From: Nematopogon swammerdamellus | Lineage: Eukaryota; Arthropoda; Insecta; Lepidoptera; Adelidae | NCBI GenBank assembly: GCA_946902875.1 | Contig: OX336345.1 | Location: 4,991,395 to 5,055,394, forward strand | Direction: 5' to 3' | Length of the DNA: 64,000 bases | Shown here: piece after piece, positions 20,501 through 31,809 of the stretch | How the letters are laid out: every line of letters starts with the position of its first letter | Numbering within the stretch: position 1 is the first letter of the stretch | Made by a program: the position numbers and the translations under genes | The notes under the pieces: generated by a model | Told to the model about the DNA's origin: nothing | Seen by the model: the letters and a program-made list of their open reading frames with translations, nothing else | The model's database searches: none

Positions 20501-21330
20501 GATTCTATAATAGACAATATCTTCTAATGAACTTTGGGAGGAGCAGGGGGTGTGATAAAATGTAGTTAATTTTAGGCTTTTAACCACTAGAGTGTAGTTA
20601 AGAGCCTGGACTATTACATCCACAACAAAGATACCGGGAGGCCAACAGTACCCTGAGTTGCTTCGAGAAAAGGATGGTTCAGCCGTGTTTACTAGACTTG
20701 GCGGTGGCAATGCCGTGCCCCCAAATTTTTTATGAATTTTCTAAAATGTTTAGTAGTCTTAATTTTCATATCCACATAGAACAAGAAAAAATACAAATAT
20801 ATTTATGAAGTGCAGAGAACAACGGCCTACTAATGGACATTCTATAAATTTGTTAGTGTTTTTGGGTGTTTTTCTTCACCGGAGTGACGAGTTCTGTAAA
20901 CATGAAAGTCCATTAGGTTTCTAAGCCGTGATAATCACCACTGACAAATATCACGCATGTGCATGTCCCAAAATGGTATCAGCGTCGAGTAAACGTTGAA
21001 CTCCAGTTTATAAAAAAAAGTCCCACCACTCCATGTGAACTGAACATATCTAAAAAAACCTCTACAAGTTTGAGAAATGGTCGCCTGACATCCGCTCTCG
21101 CGAGAATCAGGATCTCGTCTCCGCTCCGGGTACGGGGTCGAAGGCTGCAGGGGAGGGGGCGGCGTGACGAATTGACCCTAATGCAGCCCCGGTCACTTCC
21201 GTGGGGACCTTTTATGTGCTCTGTTCTGCGCATTTTGGACTTGGCTGTCTGTTACTTGGAAGAGAATGGAGGTTTACATTTTGATGAAACATTTTGCAGT
21301 TGATTCTGAATGTATATTTTTAAAGTTTCG
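17575..21330. other. long stretch without recognised repeats or genes
   Basis: About 3.75 kb with near-average composition and none of the families found elsewhere, so it may be unique intergenic or intronic sequence. Open frames of 60-160 codons occur on both strands (for example 19706-20194 plus, 18063-18434 minus), but none shows a recognisable domain. A short Cys-containing frame near 17700-17800 ends at a consensus splice donor and is described among the findings. Confidence 0.4.
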
Positions 21331-21334
21331 TACC

Positions 21335-21590
21335 AAAATTGAAAAAAACTTACCCTTATAGTATCACTTCGTTACTATAAGGGTATATATATAAGTTTTA
21401 TTACTATAAAGGGGTCGTCCGTCTGTCTGTCTGTCTGTATGTCACAGCTCCTTAAATTCTAAACGGTTATAGAAAATTATTTTGTAACACACACAAGTTC
21501 AGGTGTGATACATACGAGAAAAAAAAAGCTGTCAAGTGCGAGTCGATCTCGCGTGGAGAGGGTTCCGTACCACATTCCGTTTTCCGTGAG
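21335..21590. repeat. family A-related repeat pieces
   Basis: 'cttatagtatc..actataaggg' hairpin, then (GTCT)n at 21420-21440, then at 21530-21570 'gtcaagtgcgagtcgatctc' and 'gagggttccgtacca', which is the A family end on the minus strand. Two different related elements are probably merged here. Confidence 0.55.
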
Positions 21591-21594
21591 AACT

Positions 21595-22150
21595 TTAAGA
21601 TTTGCGAACAAGAACTGACAAACTTCGCAAATCACAATGTTTTCTTAGTACACTATAAGTTTTATATTATAGTAACTTACAAAAATAATTAACCCATACT
21701 ACCCCTTACAAGAACATAAATATTTCGCTTCTTGCTTACAGTATATATAACATTAATAGTTAAGCTTTGTTATACAAAATGATTAGGTTTGAAATGAGAA
21801 AACGTTCATTAGCTCCCAACACTTTTCGATGATTACGTCAGAATGTCGCACCACTTACGTTTCTATATCGCTAGGCGAGCATACAGGGCGTATTAGACAT
21901 TCTTTGTAGCTCAATACAGGCAATTTCATTAACAACTATATTGCTACGAGTCAATCGGGCGTAGAGAGATTTTTTATTTGTCGTCACGTGTCATGTGAGC
22001 GACTCAGGAAATCAGGAAACCGACGGCGAACTGCGCCGAGGTTACGAACAAAGCATCGCCGCCGGTCCATTCGCAATGGGGGCGAAACGTGATGATGATT
22101 GCGTGGAATAAGGGCAGAATTAAATATCGGAAGCGAACGTGTTAGGATTT
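21595..22150. other. no recognised feature
   Basis: Nothing supported in this stretch. Confidence 0.4.
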
Positions 22151-22154
22151 CGTT

Positions 22155-22480
22155 GAAAAGCATACATACCACACACCCTGTATCCCGACAATCAGGGTAA
22201 GCAGAGTAATCAGTGTTGTGCTGCAAAAACTCTGGAAAATTGCAACACAACACCGACCCCCATGTTTGGCAAAGTATTCGGACAAGATAACTATCAAGCA
22301 GCAAGTAAGACACAAAGACCCACCTGCTGCACGACTCGGTGGAAGGACCGTGCCAAGTTGAGAGGCGGCAATCCTGTCGCCCCTTAGCACGGCATCTCGT
22401 CCTCATCCCTTAGTCGCCTTTTACGCCATGAACGGGGAGAGACACAGTGGGGCTATTCTTTTTAAGTACCGGCCTCACAC
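22155..22480 (+). repeat. family C element, near complete
   Basis: 'catacataccacacac', 'gtatcccgacaatcagggta', hairpin arms 'cagtgttgtgctgc' and 'gcaacacaacaccg', 'ggacaagataactatcaagc', 'cccttagtcgccttttacgc', 'ggggctattctttttaagta'. Followed at 22540-22635 by family T ('agagacaacggatctccacg', 'cattctcgtaatgttcttca'). Confidence 0.8.
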
Positions 22481-22704
22481 AGTACATATTTAGTTGAAAA
22501 TCAATGTAGTGTTAACATATATGCATTCGAAACGCGCTGAACGCCTGCTTCCCAATGCTAGTCAGAGACAACGGATCTCCACGTGTTACGATCTTGACTG
22601 ATATACCTCTTCCATTCTCGTAATGTTCTTCATATATATGCTTGTTACTTATAATAGTAAAGTTTATTATATTATAAAAAAATTGTGGCTCCCTGTTTGG
22701 AATT

Positions 22705-23272
22705 ATCGCAATGTTTTCGGTTACGCGGTATACGAATCAAAGCGACGTACACTCGTCGACGTTTCGTCCTTCACTCCGGGGACATCGTCAGGTTAGGCAG
22801 AACTGCGACGACCTGGAGGATACCCGACACGTCGCCCAGTCAGATGTCAACTGCCGATCGCCGCTGACGTAGATTGTAGCGATGGGAGGGTACTTCGGCC
22901 GATGCGGGTAGGTTCGACATCTCTTGCTGGAAAAGGTCGCCGCTGTAGCTCACTGTGTCTATGGCTGCCAAGATTCATGCTGGTTACACCCGAGCCATGC
23001 TACGCGAGCAGAGGAGCCCACGACGATGAGATTACCATGGTGCCTTCTCTGTTGAAATTGGCATGTCTAGAAATTTCAATGGATTCTCGAACCAAACGTG
23101 CTTAGGTCTAAACGAATCCAATGATTTATGTTTGAGCATGTACTGGAATATTATCGAGAATACTCCGGACAGTAGTCCAGAGCATCCTCACAGATCCCTG
23201 GAGCGAGGGACGAAACTTCGATGAGTGTAAGTCGCTTTGATTCGAATACCGCGTAACCGAAAACATTACGAT
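22705..23272. mobile_element. 568 bp element with 66 bp terminal inverted repeats
   Basis: The left arm (22705-22770) and right arm (23207-23272) are reverse complements with about five mismatches. Both contain 'aatgttttcggttacgcggt' and 'cgaatcaaagcgac'. The inside has no transposase. No clear target duplication is visible, so the superfamily is open. Confidence 0.75.
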
Positions 23273-23274
23273 AG

Positions 23275-23985
23275 TGTGTAACAGCGGTAAAAGCCTATAC
23301 AAACATATTATCCTGTTGGGTATGTTAACGAACGTGTCTTTAGGTACCTTCTCGACATAAATTGATAATATACTCGTACAACGCCATTTCGTAGAGAAAT
23401 GTTATATTTTTTTTTTCGTATTTTTATGTGAAGTAAAAATAAACATTCTAATTTCTATTCCAATCGTAACAACTAATCTGTTACTAACCTCAAATACGAG
23501 TATATCACAGATAACTTCTCCACGTCGCGTCGTCGCTACGAAACCTTACAACGAGGGAAGTTATTCAGGAAGAATGTGACAAAGCAACGGCGCGGATGTA
23601 GAGGGAATCGGAAGAACTTCGCCTCGGAGTCATTTGCGGAAAAATCAATGGGACACAGCTTCCGGATCTCGCTGTACCGATGGGAGAAGAAATTATTTAT
23701 TACCCTACCATTGTTGTGGGAATAAATAACAGTAATAACCCAAATGTTGACGACCCTGATTGGAGCCACACGTGGCTTCTGATAGTTTCGTTCGTCTGAG
23801 AAAGTGCTTAGGGCCTCCCCGATGGAGGTAATTACGGCTCAGATTGAGAAATTAAACAATAAATACTTCTTTACTAAAGGCCGGTATTTCAACCCCCATT
23901 CAGGGATAGGAATAAATTTGGGTAGGTGACAGATATAGCAAGGGGGAATCTGTCATATAATGTTCATTCTCACACTATGGAAACT
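23275..23985. other. no recognised feature
   Basis: Nothing supported in this stretch. Confidence 0.4.
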
Positions 23986-23989
23986 GAAA

Positions 23990-24420
23990 TACCAAGCCGT
24001 AGTGGTCGCCGCGTGGTCTGGGCGACGGCTTCTCGTGCGAGAGGTCCGAGGTTCGAATCCGGTCGGCGTAGTGTTGAGAACCAATGAGTTTTATATGACG
24101 AAAAAAATTCTGTTCATACCTACACCTGCTGCTTCACCGTTCACAACCGGTGTAAAACTGTAGGTCCCTTAATTCCCTCGCCCCTTACTAGGTGGTAGTA
24201 GACTCAAATTGTAGCCGAATGGGATTGTACCACCGTACTGGATGTAAAATGGCCGCATAGCAGCCTCGGTTGTGTACTCCTCTAGTCCAGTATAGCCAGC
24301 AATCCAAAGGGAAGTCTCCGGTATGGCACCTACCTTTTCGGAGGTAATATTGACTGGTCGGAGCATGTGCTTTGGTCCCTACGACTAAGTCACCCATACC
24401 GGATTACATAAAAAAAAAAT
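23990..24420 (+). repeat. full-length SINE family D with tRNA-like head
   Basis: Head: A-box-like 'gtggtctgggcgac' and perfect B box 'ggttcgaatcc' (24050-24060). Body: 'acacctgctgcttcaccgtt', 'caaccggtgtaaaactgtag', 'tagactcaaattgtagccg'. Tail: 'ctctagtccagtatagccag' to 'cggattacat' plus A9. The tail core (cagtatagcc, atggcacct) resembles the family B tail, which suggests related LINE partners. Confidence 0.85.
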
Positions 24421-24424
24421 AGAA

Positions 24425-25670
24425 TAATATACCTAACAATAAAATAACTTTCCAGAATACGCAATGCAACATTTCATAGGATTAATTTCTCTTCTCAGAC
24501 AAAGCAAGCGTGCTTAGATACAAATCAAATCCAAACAGTTGGGTTGACCACTAAGCTCTAAGCTGAATCTCATAAATTTTGCGCATTATTCATTGCAACT
24601 CGTAAATTCGCAAAATCAGACTGTCAGGGCAATTTCTGGTGCTCTTGATGTCCCCACACCCGTCAAATTCTGTCCCCCAATTTGGAAATAGCGGTGATTG
24701 GAGACGATACCGTGAGCGATGGCTCGCTACAAAATGTATAGATTCGAGATAATGGTTTGAATAATAGCCGAGCCCATATTTAGCCCTCCCCATGTGGAGT
24801 TTGATCGTAGATAGTAATGGGGAGCCGCGGAGTTAGCACGAGGTCAATAATATTTTACTCTATTGGCACTTTGGAAGGTTCGGATTTAAGTTGTGTGTAG
24901 ATGTGAAAATGATTATCTTGAACATTTCCGAATACCTAATAGGAGATTCAGATTAAATAGCATTGAATATGGACACAAGTGGAAGCGGAAACTTTAATTG
25001 TTTTGTCAAAACGTGGGTTAGAGTTACTCTTTGACAATAGATGACAATAGAACAAGAATATATCCGCAATTTGAAGCAGATAATACATTTAGGTATTAAG
25101 TTGACCTTTAAATAATAATTTTATAGATGTGCGAAATGTTTACTAAACTATTCTTCTTAAACCAAAAAGGCGCAAACCCCGCCAAAGAGAAGCTAACACA
25201 AAATGGAGCACTTATAAAGTTAAAGGGAATTTTAAAGTGACAGATTGAATGACGTTGTATGAAATCGAAAAAGGTATTTAATTCGACGTCTTAAAATAGA
25301 GGCCCCTAAGTGCAACATTAAAGACATAACGTGTAGTTTAGGGGAGGGGTTCTAACTCTCTTTAACTTCCCCCAATCTTGGAGCGGCCCTCCATTACGAG
25401 GTAACTATGTGCAATTTATTAAATTTACCAATTTACATACATTCGTTTCAACACGTCTAAATGTGACAGAAGTTAAAACTAAGTTATGTTAGTTAGGGGA
25501 CTTACTTCGTTACTTGGACGAGGGTTTGGAAAGATGTTACAAATTTTTCTGTGCAATTTTTTTTTCTTTGTCTTCTTTAAATAATTTATGCTATTATTAA
25601 TACTTTGGATCTGCACGTGCTACGATTCTAATACAACTCTTGACTCCTATTTCACATTCATTGTGTTCTC
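24425..25670. other. no recognised feature
   Basis: AT-rich; nothing supported. Confidence 0.4.
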
Positions 25671-25677
25671 CGTTGTC

Positions 25678-25745
25678 TCTCTTCTCTTTCTCTTCTCTTT
25701 CTCTTCTCTTTCTCTTCTCTTTATCTTCTCTTTCTCTTCTCTTTC
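25678..25745 (+). repeat. pyrimidine minisatellite, 11 bp unit CTCTTCTCTTT
   Basis: About six tandem units, one with an A substitution. A surrounding 138-codon frame is produced mostly by this tract and is probably not a gene. Confidence 0.85.
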
Positions 25746-25749
25746 GTTA

Positions 25750-26885
25750 GTCTCCTATTCATTGTTCCAATTGAAATTGATTTTGAGAATACTGAAGGAT
25801 GTGTTTTTGAACGCGCTCGCTCATCATAACATACTAAATAGGATAGGTGATATTATAGCCAAAAGCATAGTTAAATCAATACAAAGCATTAGTACAAGTT
25901 CGACAACAGACGGCGCCAGTGCAGCCTCGGGCATCTCCCTCTATATACTGGGGGACATTCGCATAGAAGGGGTTGGCAGTAGGGGAAGTTTTGGAAAGTT
26001 CTAACATTGGATATTGTTCGTATATGGGTGGGTACATTAAATGCTTGATGAAAGTCTGACAGGTGTGTATAGCAGTAACGTAGAATTAGGTGGACTAACG
26101 TTAAATATTTACATTTCTTTTTATTTATTTTACATTTTAAGATTATGTATACTTGGCGGCATTTAATCTAGTACGGTACAGCATTTTTGATCAACTTTCC
26201 TTGTTAATAAATATAAATTCTAACCTAGCCCATTTTATTCTTCCAGAGTTTAGTTTTTACCCTCTTTTATTTAAAAATAGGGGCCAAAAATAGATGCAAC
26301 GAGGCAAAAGATTCTTTGATTTTCCACATCACGAGGGAGCTACGTAACCTTATTTTCGCCTGACGGCGAATGAATTTTGAGGACATTTTGCTCTAGCGTC
26401 GTCACCTCAGGCGCCGCATGGTGTGTTCACACACGGTGCACGATTTGGCAAACATGTTAACAAATCTGACAATGGTATGCATGATATCCTTATATGATAT
26501 GAGTATTATGCTGAAGTAATTGTATTGTAATGTTTATTGATCATTCATATGGCAGTTAGACTGCACTCGAACTTGTCACAATTTTTCTCTCCGGTTCGAT
26601 TACACCCACGAAGAAGAACCGACCAGAAACTTGCAGGGTACGAATTACGGTAGATATCTCGTAACTCTAGTTACTTCTGTTGATCCTCAGAAGACTTATC
26701 CCGTAAGAAAGCATGTTCAATGTCCTCAATTTAATCGTTGCAGAAGTATTTAGGATATAAATATACATTGTTTTAAATAAGTACACTCTGAGGTGCACTA
26801 ATGAAATACGATATATGAAAATTTAATTTTAACATAATATTGGGCTCACCTATTTCATTAAAACTAAACATAAATACTGGTTTTA
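25750..26885. other. no recognised feature
   Basis: Nothing supported in this stretch. Confidence 0.4.
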
Positions 26886-26889
26886 TTGT

Positions 26890-27012
26890 GCATTTTATTA
26901 CTCATCACCCAAAGGTTGACTGAATGAAATGACTTGTAATCCTCATGTATTTGCTTGCACCTTTTCATGTAAAATTTTTCTTTGAATTGTATAGAATAAA
27001 GAGTTTATATTG
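26890..27012 (+). repeat. family K-like LINE 3' end
   Basis: 'ctcatcacccaaaggttgac', 'gaaatgacttgtaat' and 'agaataaagagtttatattg'. Closest to the copy at 29.8 kb. Confidence 0.6.
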
Positions 27013-27014
27013 TG

Positions 27015-27720
27015 TTCTATTACAACATAAGAAATTGGAATTATAATACGTAAAAACCATATAATTTACCCCAGTAATAATAAGAGTAAGAGTTTGATTA
27101 AGATTTACAAGTTCTTAATCGTGTTTGCAACTGCTCTCTCGCTCGCCCGACATATACGCACCATTAAACACCACCGCACTAAACACAGGGCGGGAAATAA
27201 AGGACTAGGCATGACCAAAGTGTTTCTGACAGCTTTGTTCGGCGCGCCGACATTTTAATGTGAAGGTAATTTCGACAAAGACCCCGTGTCTCGTCCCTGG
27301 GGGTCGAAAGGGGATGATTTCGTGACACATGTTGCCGGGAAGATCCTTGCCTTTTCAGGACGAAGTACATACGACAGAGATGTCCTTTGTTGGTTTTCTA
27401 ACAGTCCACTGTTTAGGGGCATATTTTGGTTTCGGAATTACAGGTGTGTGAATTGAATCTCGTACAATTGGTGTGTACGTGTTGTGATGGTTTTTAGGTT
27501 CCATATCGCAAATATTTACACTCACTCACCCTCTCATCCTATCTCACACTCCTATTACACACGCATACACGCACACGCACACATACACACACACAAACAC
27601 ATCCTGGTAGGTTAATGTATATAATGTTAATTTCTTCCTTTGTTTTGTTTAGTATGTATCATTTAATTTTTTTTTTTATGTTAGTAGGTACTAAGCATGT
27701 ACTCGCTTAATTTATTTCTT
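27015..27720. other. no recognised feature; (CA)n near 27540-27600
   Basis: A CACACA-type tract precedes the foldback element; otherwise nothing supported. Confidence 0.4.
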
Positions 27721-27725
27721 CTTTA

Positions 27726-27976
27726 GATAAATTCAAAGCCGAAAATGAAGAGAAAAAATACGTCCCGACCCGACCAGGATTCGAACCTGGAACCCGGCTT
27801 GAGCCGCCAGGGCGTTGCCAATGGCAACATGCAAGCAACGGTTCGAAAATTTAGAGTGATACGTTATCGAACGGGTGGCGGAATTGGCAACGCGCTGGCG
27901 GCTCATGCCGGAGTTTCAGGTTCGAATCCTGGTCAGGACGTATTTTTGCTCTTTATTTTCGGCTGTGCATTTATCC
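27726..27976. mobile_element. foldback element with tRNA-like arms, 251 bp
   Basis: Arms 27726-27822 and 27881-27976 are imperfect reverse complements. Each holds a tRNA-like B box ggttcgaatcc (27777-27787 minus, 27919-27929 plus) inside 'ccaggattcgaacctg'-type palindromic context, and each ends in 'agccgaaaat.aagag.aaa'. The right arm also has an A box (tggcggaattgg, 27875-27886) and a stem-loop cggc-tcat-gccg in the anticodon-arm position. There is no matching acceptor stem, so it is not a functional tRNA. Either two tRNA-headed SINEs in opposite orientation or a MITE that captured a tRNA. Confidence 0.75.
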
Positions 27977-27979
27977 GAA

Positions 27980-28438
27980 GAAGAAATAGTATGTATCAAT
28001 TTGCTTTGTTTTTGTTTATATAATTTTATGTAATGCTGTTCATTTAATTAAAATACCATAAAATAAAATAAAAGAGGCAAAAACGTCGCACCTACCTATA
28101 TATCACACTGCAGATAGTAAAACGTAATTGGATATTATCATTTTAACGCAAACGAAACGAAATGGAAGTTGTCAGGCAAAGCCCGTGCGAGCACTGTTTC
28201 AGGCTGAGCCGTATCTCAGATCGAAATTGCATAAAATTCTCATCTTTCTCCCGAGTGTGACGCACCCCAATGGTATTTCTCAAAGATATAAATACATAGA
28301 CTAGATCAGCTGTCGAGGAGTTGATAGAAAAGTGTACAAAGACACAATCACAAATTTGATAATTTCTCTATTTATTTATATAATTAATGAAAATATATAA
28401 TAAACTTAAACTAATATACTTAAATTAAAACTAAAATA
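27980..28438. other. no recognised feature
   Basis: AT-rich; nothing supported. Confidence 0.4.
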
Positions 28439-28439
28439 A

Positions 28440-28565
28440 GATTAAATATAACTCTGTTTATGCTTGTATGTATATATGTATGTACCTTCTATTTACTCTG
28501 GTTATGCTTATGCAAAGCGTTTGATGATTTTGTCACGGATCCTATCATCAGAACTTGAAATTTTT
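28440..28565 (-). repeat. repeat R, copy 1
   Basis: Minus strand 'gttctgatgataggatccgt' and 'tttgcataagcat' match 34470-34530 on the plus strand. Confidence 0.5.
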
Positions 28566-28599
28566 TTTTTTATTGCGCAACCCCTAAAGTACCCTCTTT

Positions 28600-28998
28600 C
28601 TAATAAAAAAAGAGTAATCGATAAACCGGCGAAGTGCGTGTCGAACTCACGCACCGAGGGTTCCGTATCGCCATGTCATATGGCGTGATATGAAATGCTT
28701 CATATTATTAGTTAAATGTCATGATTAGTCAAAATGCTTCATAATCTATTCGGTAGATGGCGCGCGCGCATACACTTTTTGGTTTCTTCTATGGGAACCC
28801 CCGTGAATTTTTTACTTTTTCAAAAAAATTGCGTTGTGAAAATTTCAACGGGCTACCTATTACGGTTCAAGAGATACAGCCCTCGGACAGACGGACGGAT
28901 CGACGGACAGACAGACGGACGGACGGACGGACGGACAGGCAGACAGACGGCGTAGGCTTAGTAATAGGGTCCCGTACCGGATAGGGAACCCTAAAAAT
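28600..28998 (-). repeat. family A element, long variant, complete
   Basis: Minus strand from 'ttttagggttccctatccgg' (28998) through 'ccctattactaagcctacgc', a long CCGT/TGTC tract, 'gaaattttcac', 'catctaccgaatagattatg' and 'cggaaccctcggtgcgtgag' to 'cgccggttt'. It has an extra AT-rich segment not in the 61.6 kb copy. Confidence 0.8.
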
Positions 28999-28999
28999 T

Positions 29000-29480
29000 C
29001 GCTTCAAATACCATTCGTACAACTGTTCTGCTAATTCCCCCATCCGAACCAATCTTGTTTCCGCAAATGGCGTGCGCACGCCGGCCAATTTTTAACAAAT
29101 TGGTAACAAGGCAATTTATGAAAATCGCGTTTCTACGTATCTATTTCTGTTTGTATTTCCCCACTGGGCCTTCGCTGTGCAGTGTCTGGTGTCGGCTCTC
29201 GTTTGGGGAAGATTTCGTCTATCTCGACTGAGGCAGAATCGTGGGTAATTTTTGGTGCTAAAAATAAACGTAAGTATGCTTGAAAGTGAAGTTTGAAATG
29301 GAAAAGCGTGCGTAGTGCCCGAAGCTTCGCTTGCGTGAAATTCATTTCGATAAAAATCATATTCGGGTTATTTTTGTAGCATAAAATTAATGGTAGAAAA
29401 AGAGTAATCGATATCGGTCCACGTCGTAAAGAATAATTATCGCTGAACATTCTTAAAAACCGGCCAAGTGCGAGTCCCCG
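29000..29480. repeat. fragments of families F and A
   Basis: 29310-29370 has 'tgcccgaagcttcgcttgcg', a diverged family F start. 29450-29480 has 'ttaaaaaccggccaagtgcg', the minus-strand 3' end of family A. The rest is unassigned. Confidence 0.5.
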
Positions 29481-29794
29481 CCTCCGGTTACGTCTCTGCT
29501 AACAGTTATCTATAGCATAGAGTGGCCCCTACAGCTGACAGGAGTCAAATGGCAGTTCCATTTTAGCCAAAGGTGGTGAAAGACGCCCTAACTGACTAAT
29601 TTTAGTATCTATTGGTTAAACCATACAAGTCACCTAAAACACTATAAAAGATGGATTAGTATAGTAAAGTATTATTTGTATGTAGTATCTATGTTCAATA
29701 CAATGTGTATGTATATTGTATATGCTGCTTGTATTATATGCGTATTTATGCTGCTTTTATTTTATTTTACATCCTCACTATCCATACTTCTTTC

Positions 29795-29960
29795 TCTGTA
29801 TTTTATTCCTCATCACCTAAAGGTGACTGGAAGAAATAACTTGTAATGTTAAGTCCACCTTTGCGCACTCCTGTATTTCTTGTTTCTTGTCGTGTAATTT
29901 TCTTCCTTCTATTTGTGTTCAATAAAGATTTTATATTCTATTCTATTCTAAAATCTCGGC
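29795..29960 (+). repeat. family K-like LINE 3' end
   Basis: 'ctcatcacctaaaggtgact', 'aagtccacctttgcgc' and 'caataaagattttatattc' with a TATTC tandem tail. Confidence 0.65.
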
Positions 29961-29961
29961 A

Positions 29962-30390
29962 GCTTACTCAATGCTTGTTTAATAAAATTATAATTAAAAT
30001 ATTTTCGACGAAGCTCAAAATTTACGAATTAATAGAGTAGGTTTATCCACGTGTTAAGCATTGTGTGCGTACGAGTAACTATGCAGGTATATAACACGCG
30101 TGATGGGGTGCTACCGACTGGCGGTCAATGTACTATGTCAGTATGTACTATGTGTGTTGGTAAGGGTGTGTGTGTGAGGGTGTATGTGTACACACGTAGG
30201 GGGTGGCGCGGCGACACGTGCCAAACTTACTGCAAACAAAACAAACATACGTAATGTATATATAAATAACATACACATACAAAATTATGTAGGTATTATG
30301 TAAATGTGTTGTGGTTACTCGTTCAGGAAGTGAGAAAACCTAGTTTGCACTGTTTTTGGGCTTAGGGCGAAAATTCAAAATGTTTGCTTT
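29962..30390. other. no recognised feature; GT-rich tract
   Basis: A degenerate (GT)n tract lies near 30155-30200. Nothing else supported. Confidence 0.4.
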
Positions 30391-30767
30391 TTTATGGAAA
30401 CTGACACGGTTGGCTAGATCACCTACAATTAAACTCACTTAACTTAACGTAACTTAGAAAATGGCAACCACTTGAATATTGACGAAACCCCGTCAGCGCA
30501 CGTCAGGCCATTTGCACTCTATGTACTTGCGCCATTTTTATGTCTGCCCATGCATTGTCTACCGGTAGTCCCACGACTACCAGGGCATTTTTTTTATATG
30601 AGATCGCGCCTGTTTTTATTTTTTCGCCAAAGTAGTCCAAAGATATAAATTCACTAACATATGGGTGGTGGGTGTGAATCCACATTTAAGATTTCCGGCA
30701 GGATCAGATTCTGTACACCACGTGATGTGAGGATGCAAGGGCGTGAAAGAATTTGGGGTTCCTTTCT

Positions 30768-31015
30768 TTATGGAAAATGACACGGTGGCTATATCACCTA
30801 CAACATGTGTGATGTCAACCGATCATATCTTGGTGATGTAGGTAGGTGCCATTTCAGTGCTTCTTTGACCGTGCTACATTGAACTGGACGGAAAACACGA
30901 ACTGTTTAAGTAGCCGTTTCGACCGACATTACTTTCAGTGCGGTGGTAAAAACCCATCTAGTTTATGGTAAGAAGAGAAAAGGTAGGTAGTTTTAGGTGG
31001 AATCCAAACCACGGA
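30768..31015 (-). repeat. family B SINE, diverged
   Basis: Minus strand: B-box context 'ccgtggtttggattccacc', 'gtcggtcgaaacggctact', 'ccgtccagttcaatgtagc' and 'tgttgtaggtgatatagcca'. A 30 bp fragment of the same tail lies at 30395-30428. Confidence 0.7.
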
Positions 31016-31094
31016 ACGGCTAACGGAAATCTCAATAGGTTCAATCTTAGACACACTGGTAATTATAGTACAAAGATTTACGATAGGTAAATAA

Positions 31095-31478
31095 GACAGA
31101 TTGAGAAGGACATTGACTGAAAATTTGACCGACTGCAGAGGAAATTGACTGTAAATTTTATCGACTACAGAGGAGATCAACTATAAATTAGACCGACTGC
31201 AAAGGAGATTAACTGTAAATTCGACCAACTGGAGAGGAGATTAATTGTAAATTAGATCGACAGCAGAGGAGATCAACTGTAAATTAGACAGATTGTAGAG
31301 GAGATTCACTGCACATTAGACCGACTGCAGAGGAGATTTACTGTAAATTCGACTGACTGGAGAGGAGATTAATTGTAAATTAGACCGACAGCAGAGGAGA
31401 TCAACTGTAAATTAGACCGATTGTAGAGGAGATTCACTGCACATTAGACCGACTGCAGAGGAGATTGACTGTAAATTA
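31095..31478. repeat. 32 bp minisatellite with four-unit higher-order repeat
   Basis: Twelve units in exact 32 bp register (31095 + 32n); best unit pattern 'gaccgactgcagaggagatt' + 'aactgtaaatta'. Units starting at 31191, 31223, 31255 and 31287 match those at 31319, 31351, 31383 and 31415 one to one, better than neighbours match each other. So the later growth was in blocks of 128 bp. No indels over most of the array. Confidence 0.92.
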
Positions 31479-31479
31479 G

Positions 31480-31808
31480 ACCAAGTGTGGTTTAATTTTG
31501 GACCCACTGTAAATTATAACGAATGATTTTACTTCGTTTGACCACTATATTCCTACTCATCTCCCTCTTCTCCAGATCAAACTGAGCGGGGGCGTCAAAG
31601 CTTGCATTTGAACCATCCGGTGACTCGTTCCCCTCTTCCTGAAGGCGGAATAGCTATAAAAACAATCAGGTTCGATCTCATCCGTCCTTCTCAACCCTTA
31701 TCCGCCCTCGGGCAGTTTTGACTTCGCCCTTTAGAATGTTGGTGTCCTAGAGATGCCCAGTTTCCTAGCATTAGATTTTATTTCTTCGAATTTTAGTTGT
31801 TGACCAAC
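31480..31808. other. no recognised feature
   Basis: The first bases after the array resemble a decayed unit ('gacccactgtaaatta'); otherwise nothing supported. Confidence 0.4.
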
Positions 31809-31809
31809 T

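Noticed and set aside
25588..26004. 138-codon frame with many Ser/Leu/Phe residues
   Set aside because: Mostly a translation of an 11 bp pyrimidine minisatellite; hydrophobicity is a by-product of T-rich DNA.
27875..27945. Functional tRNA gene
   Set aside because: A and B boxes are present but there is no acceptor stem pairing and it lies in an inverted repeat.
28867..29088. Frames reading RRTDRRTDGRTD-like repeats here and at 61 kb
   Set aside because: Translation of the TGTC/CCGT microsatellite of family A elements.
31095..31478. CRISPR-like array
   Set aside because: Units are contiguous 32 bp repeats without unique spacers, in eukaryotic DNA.
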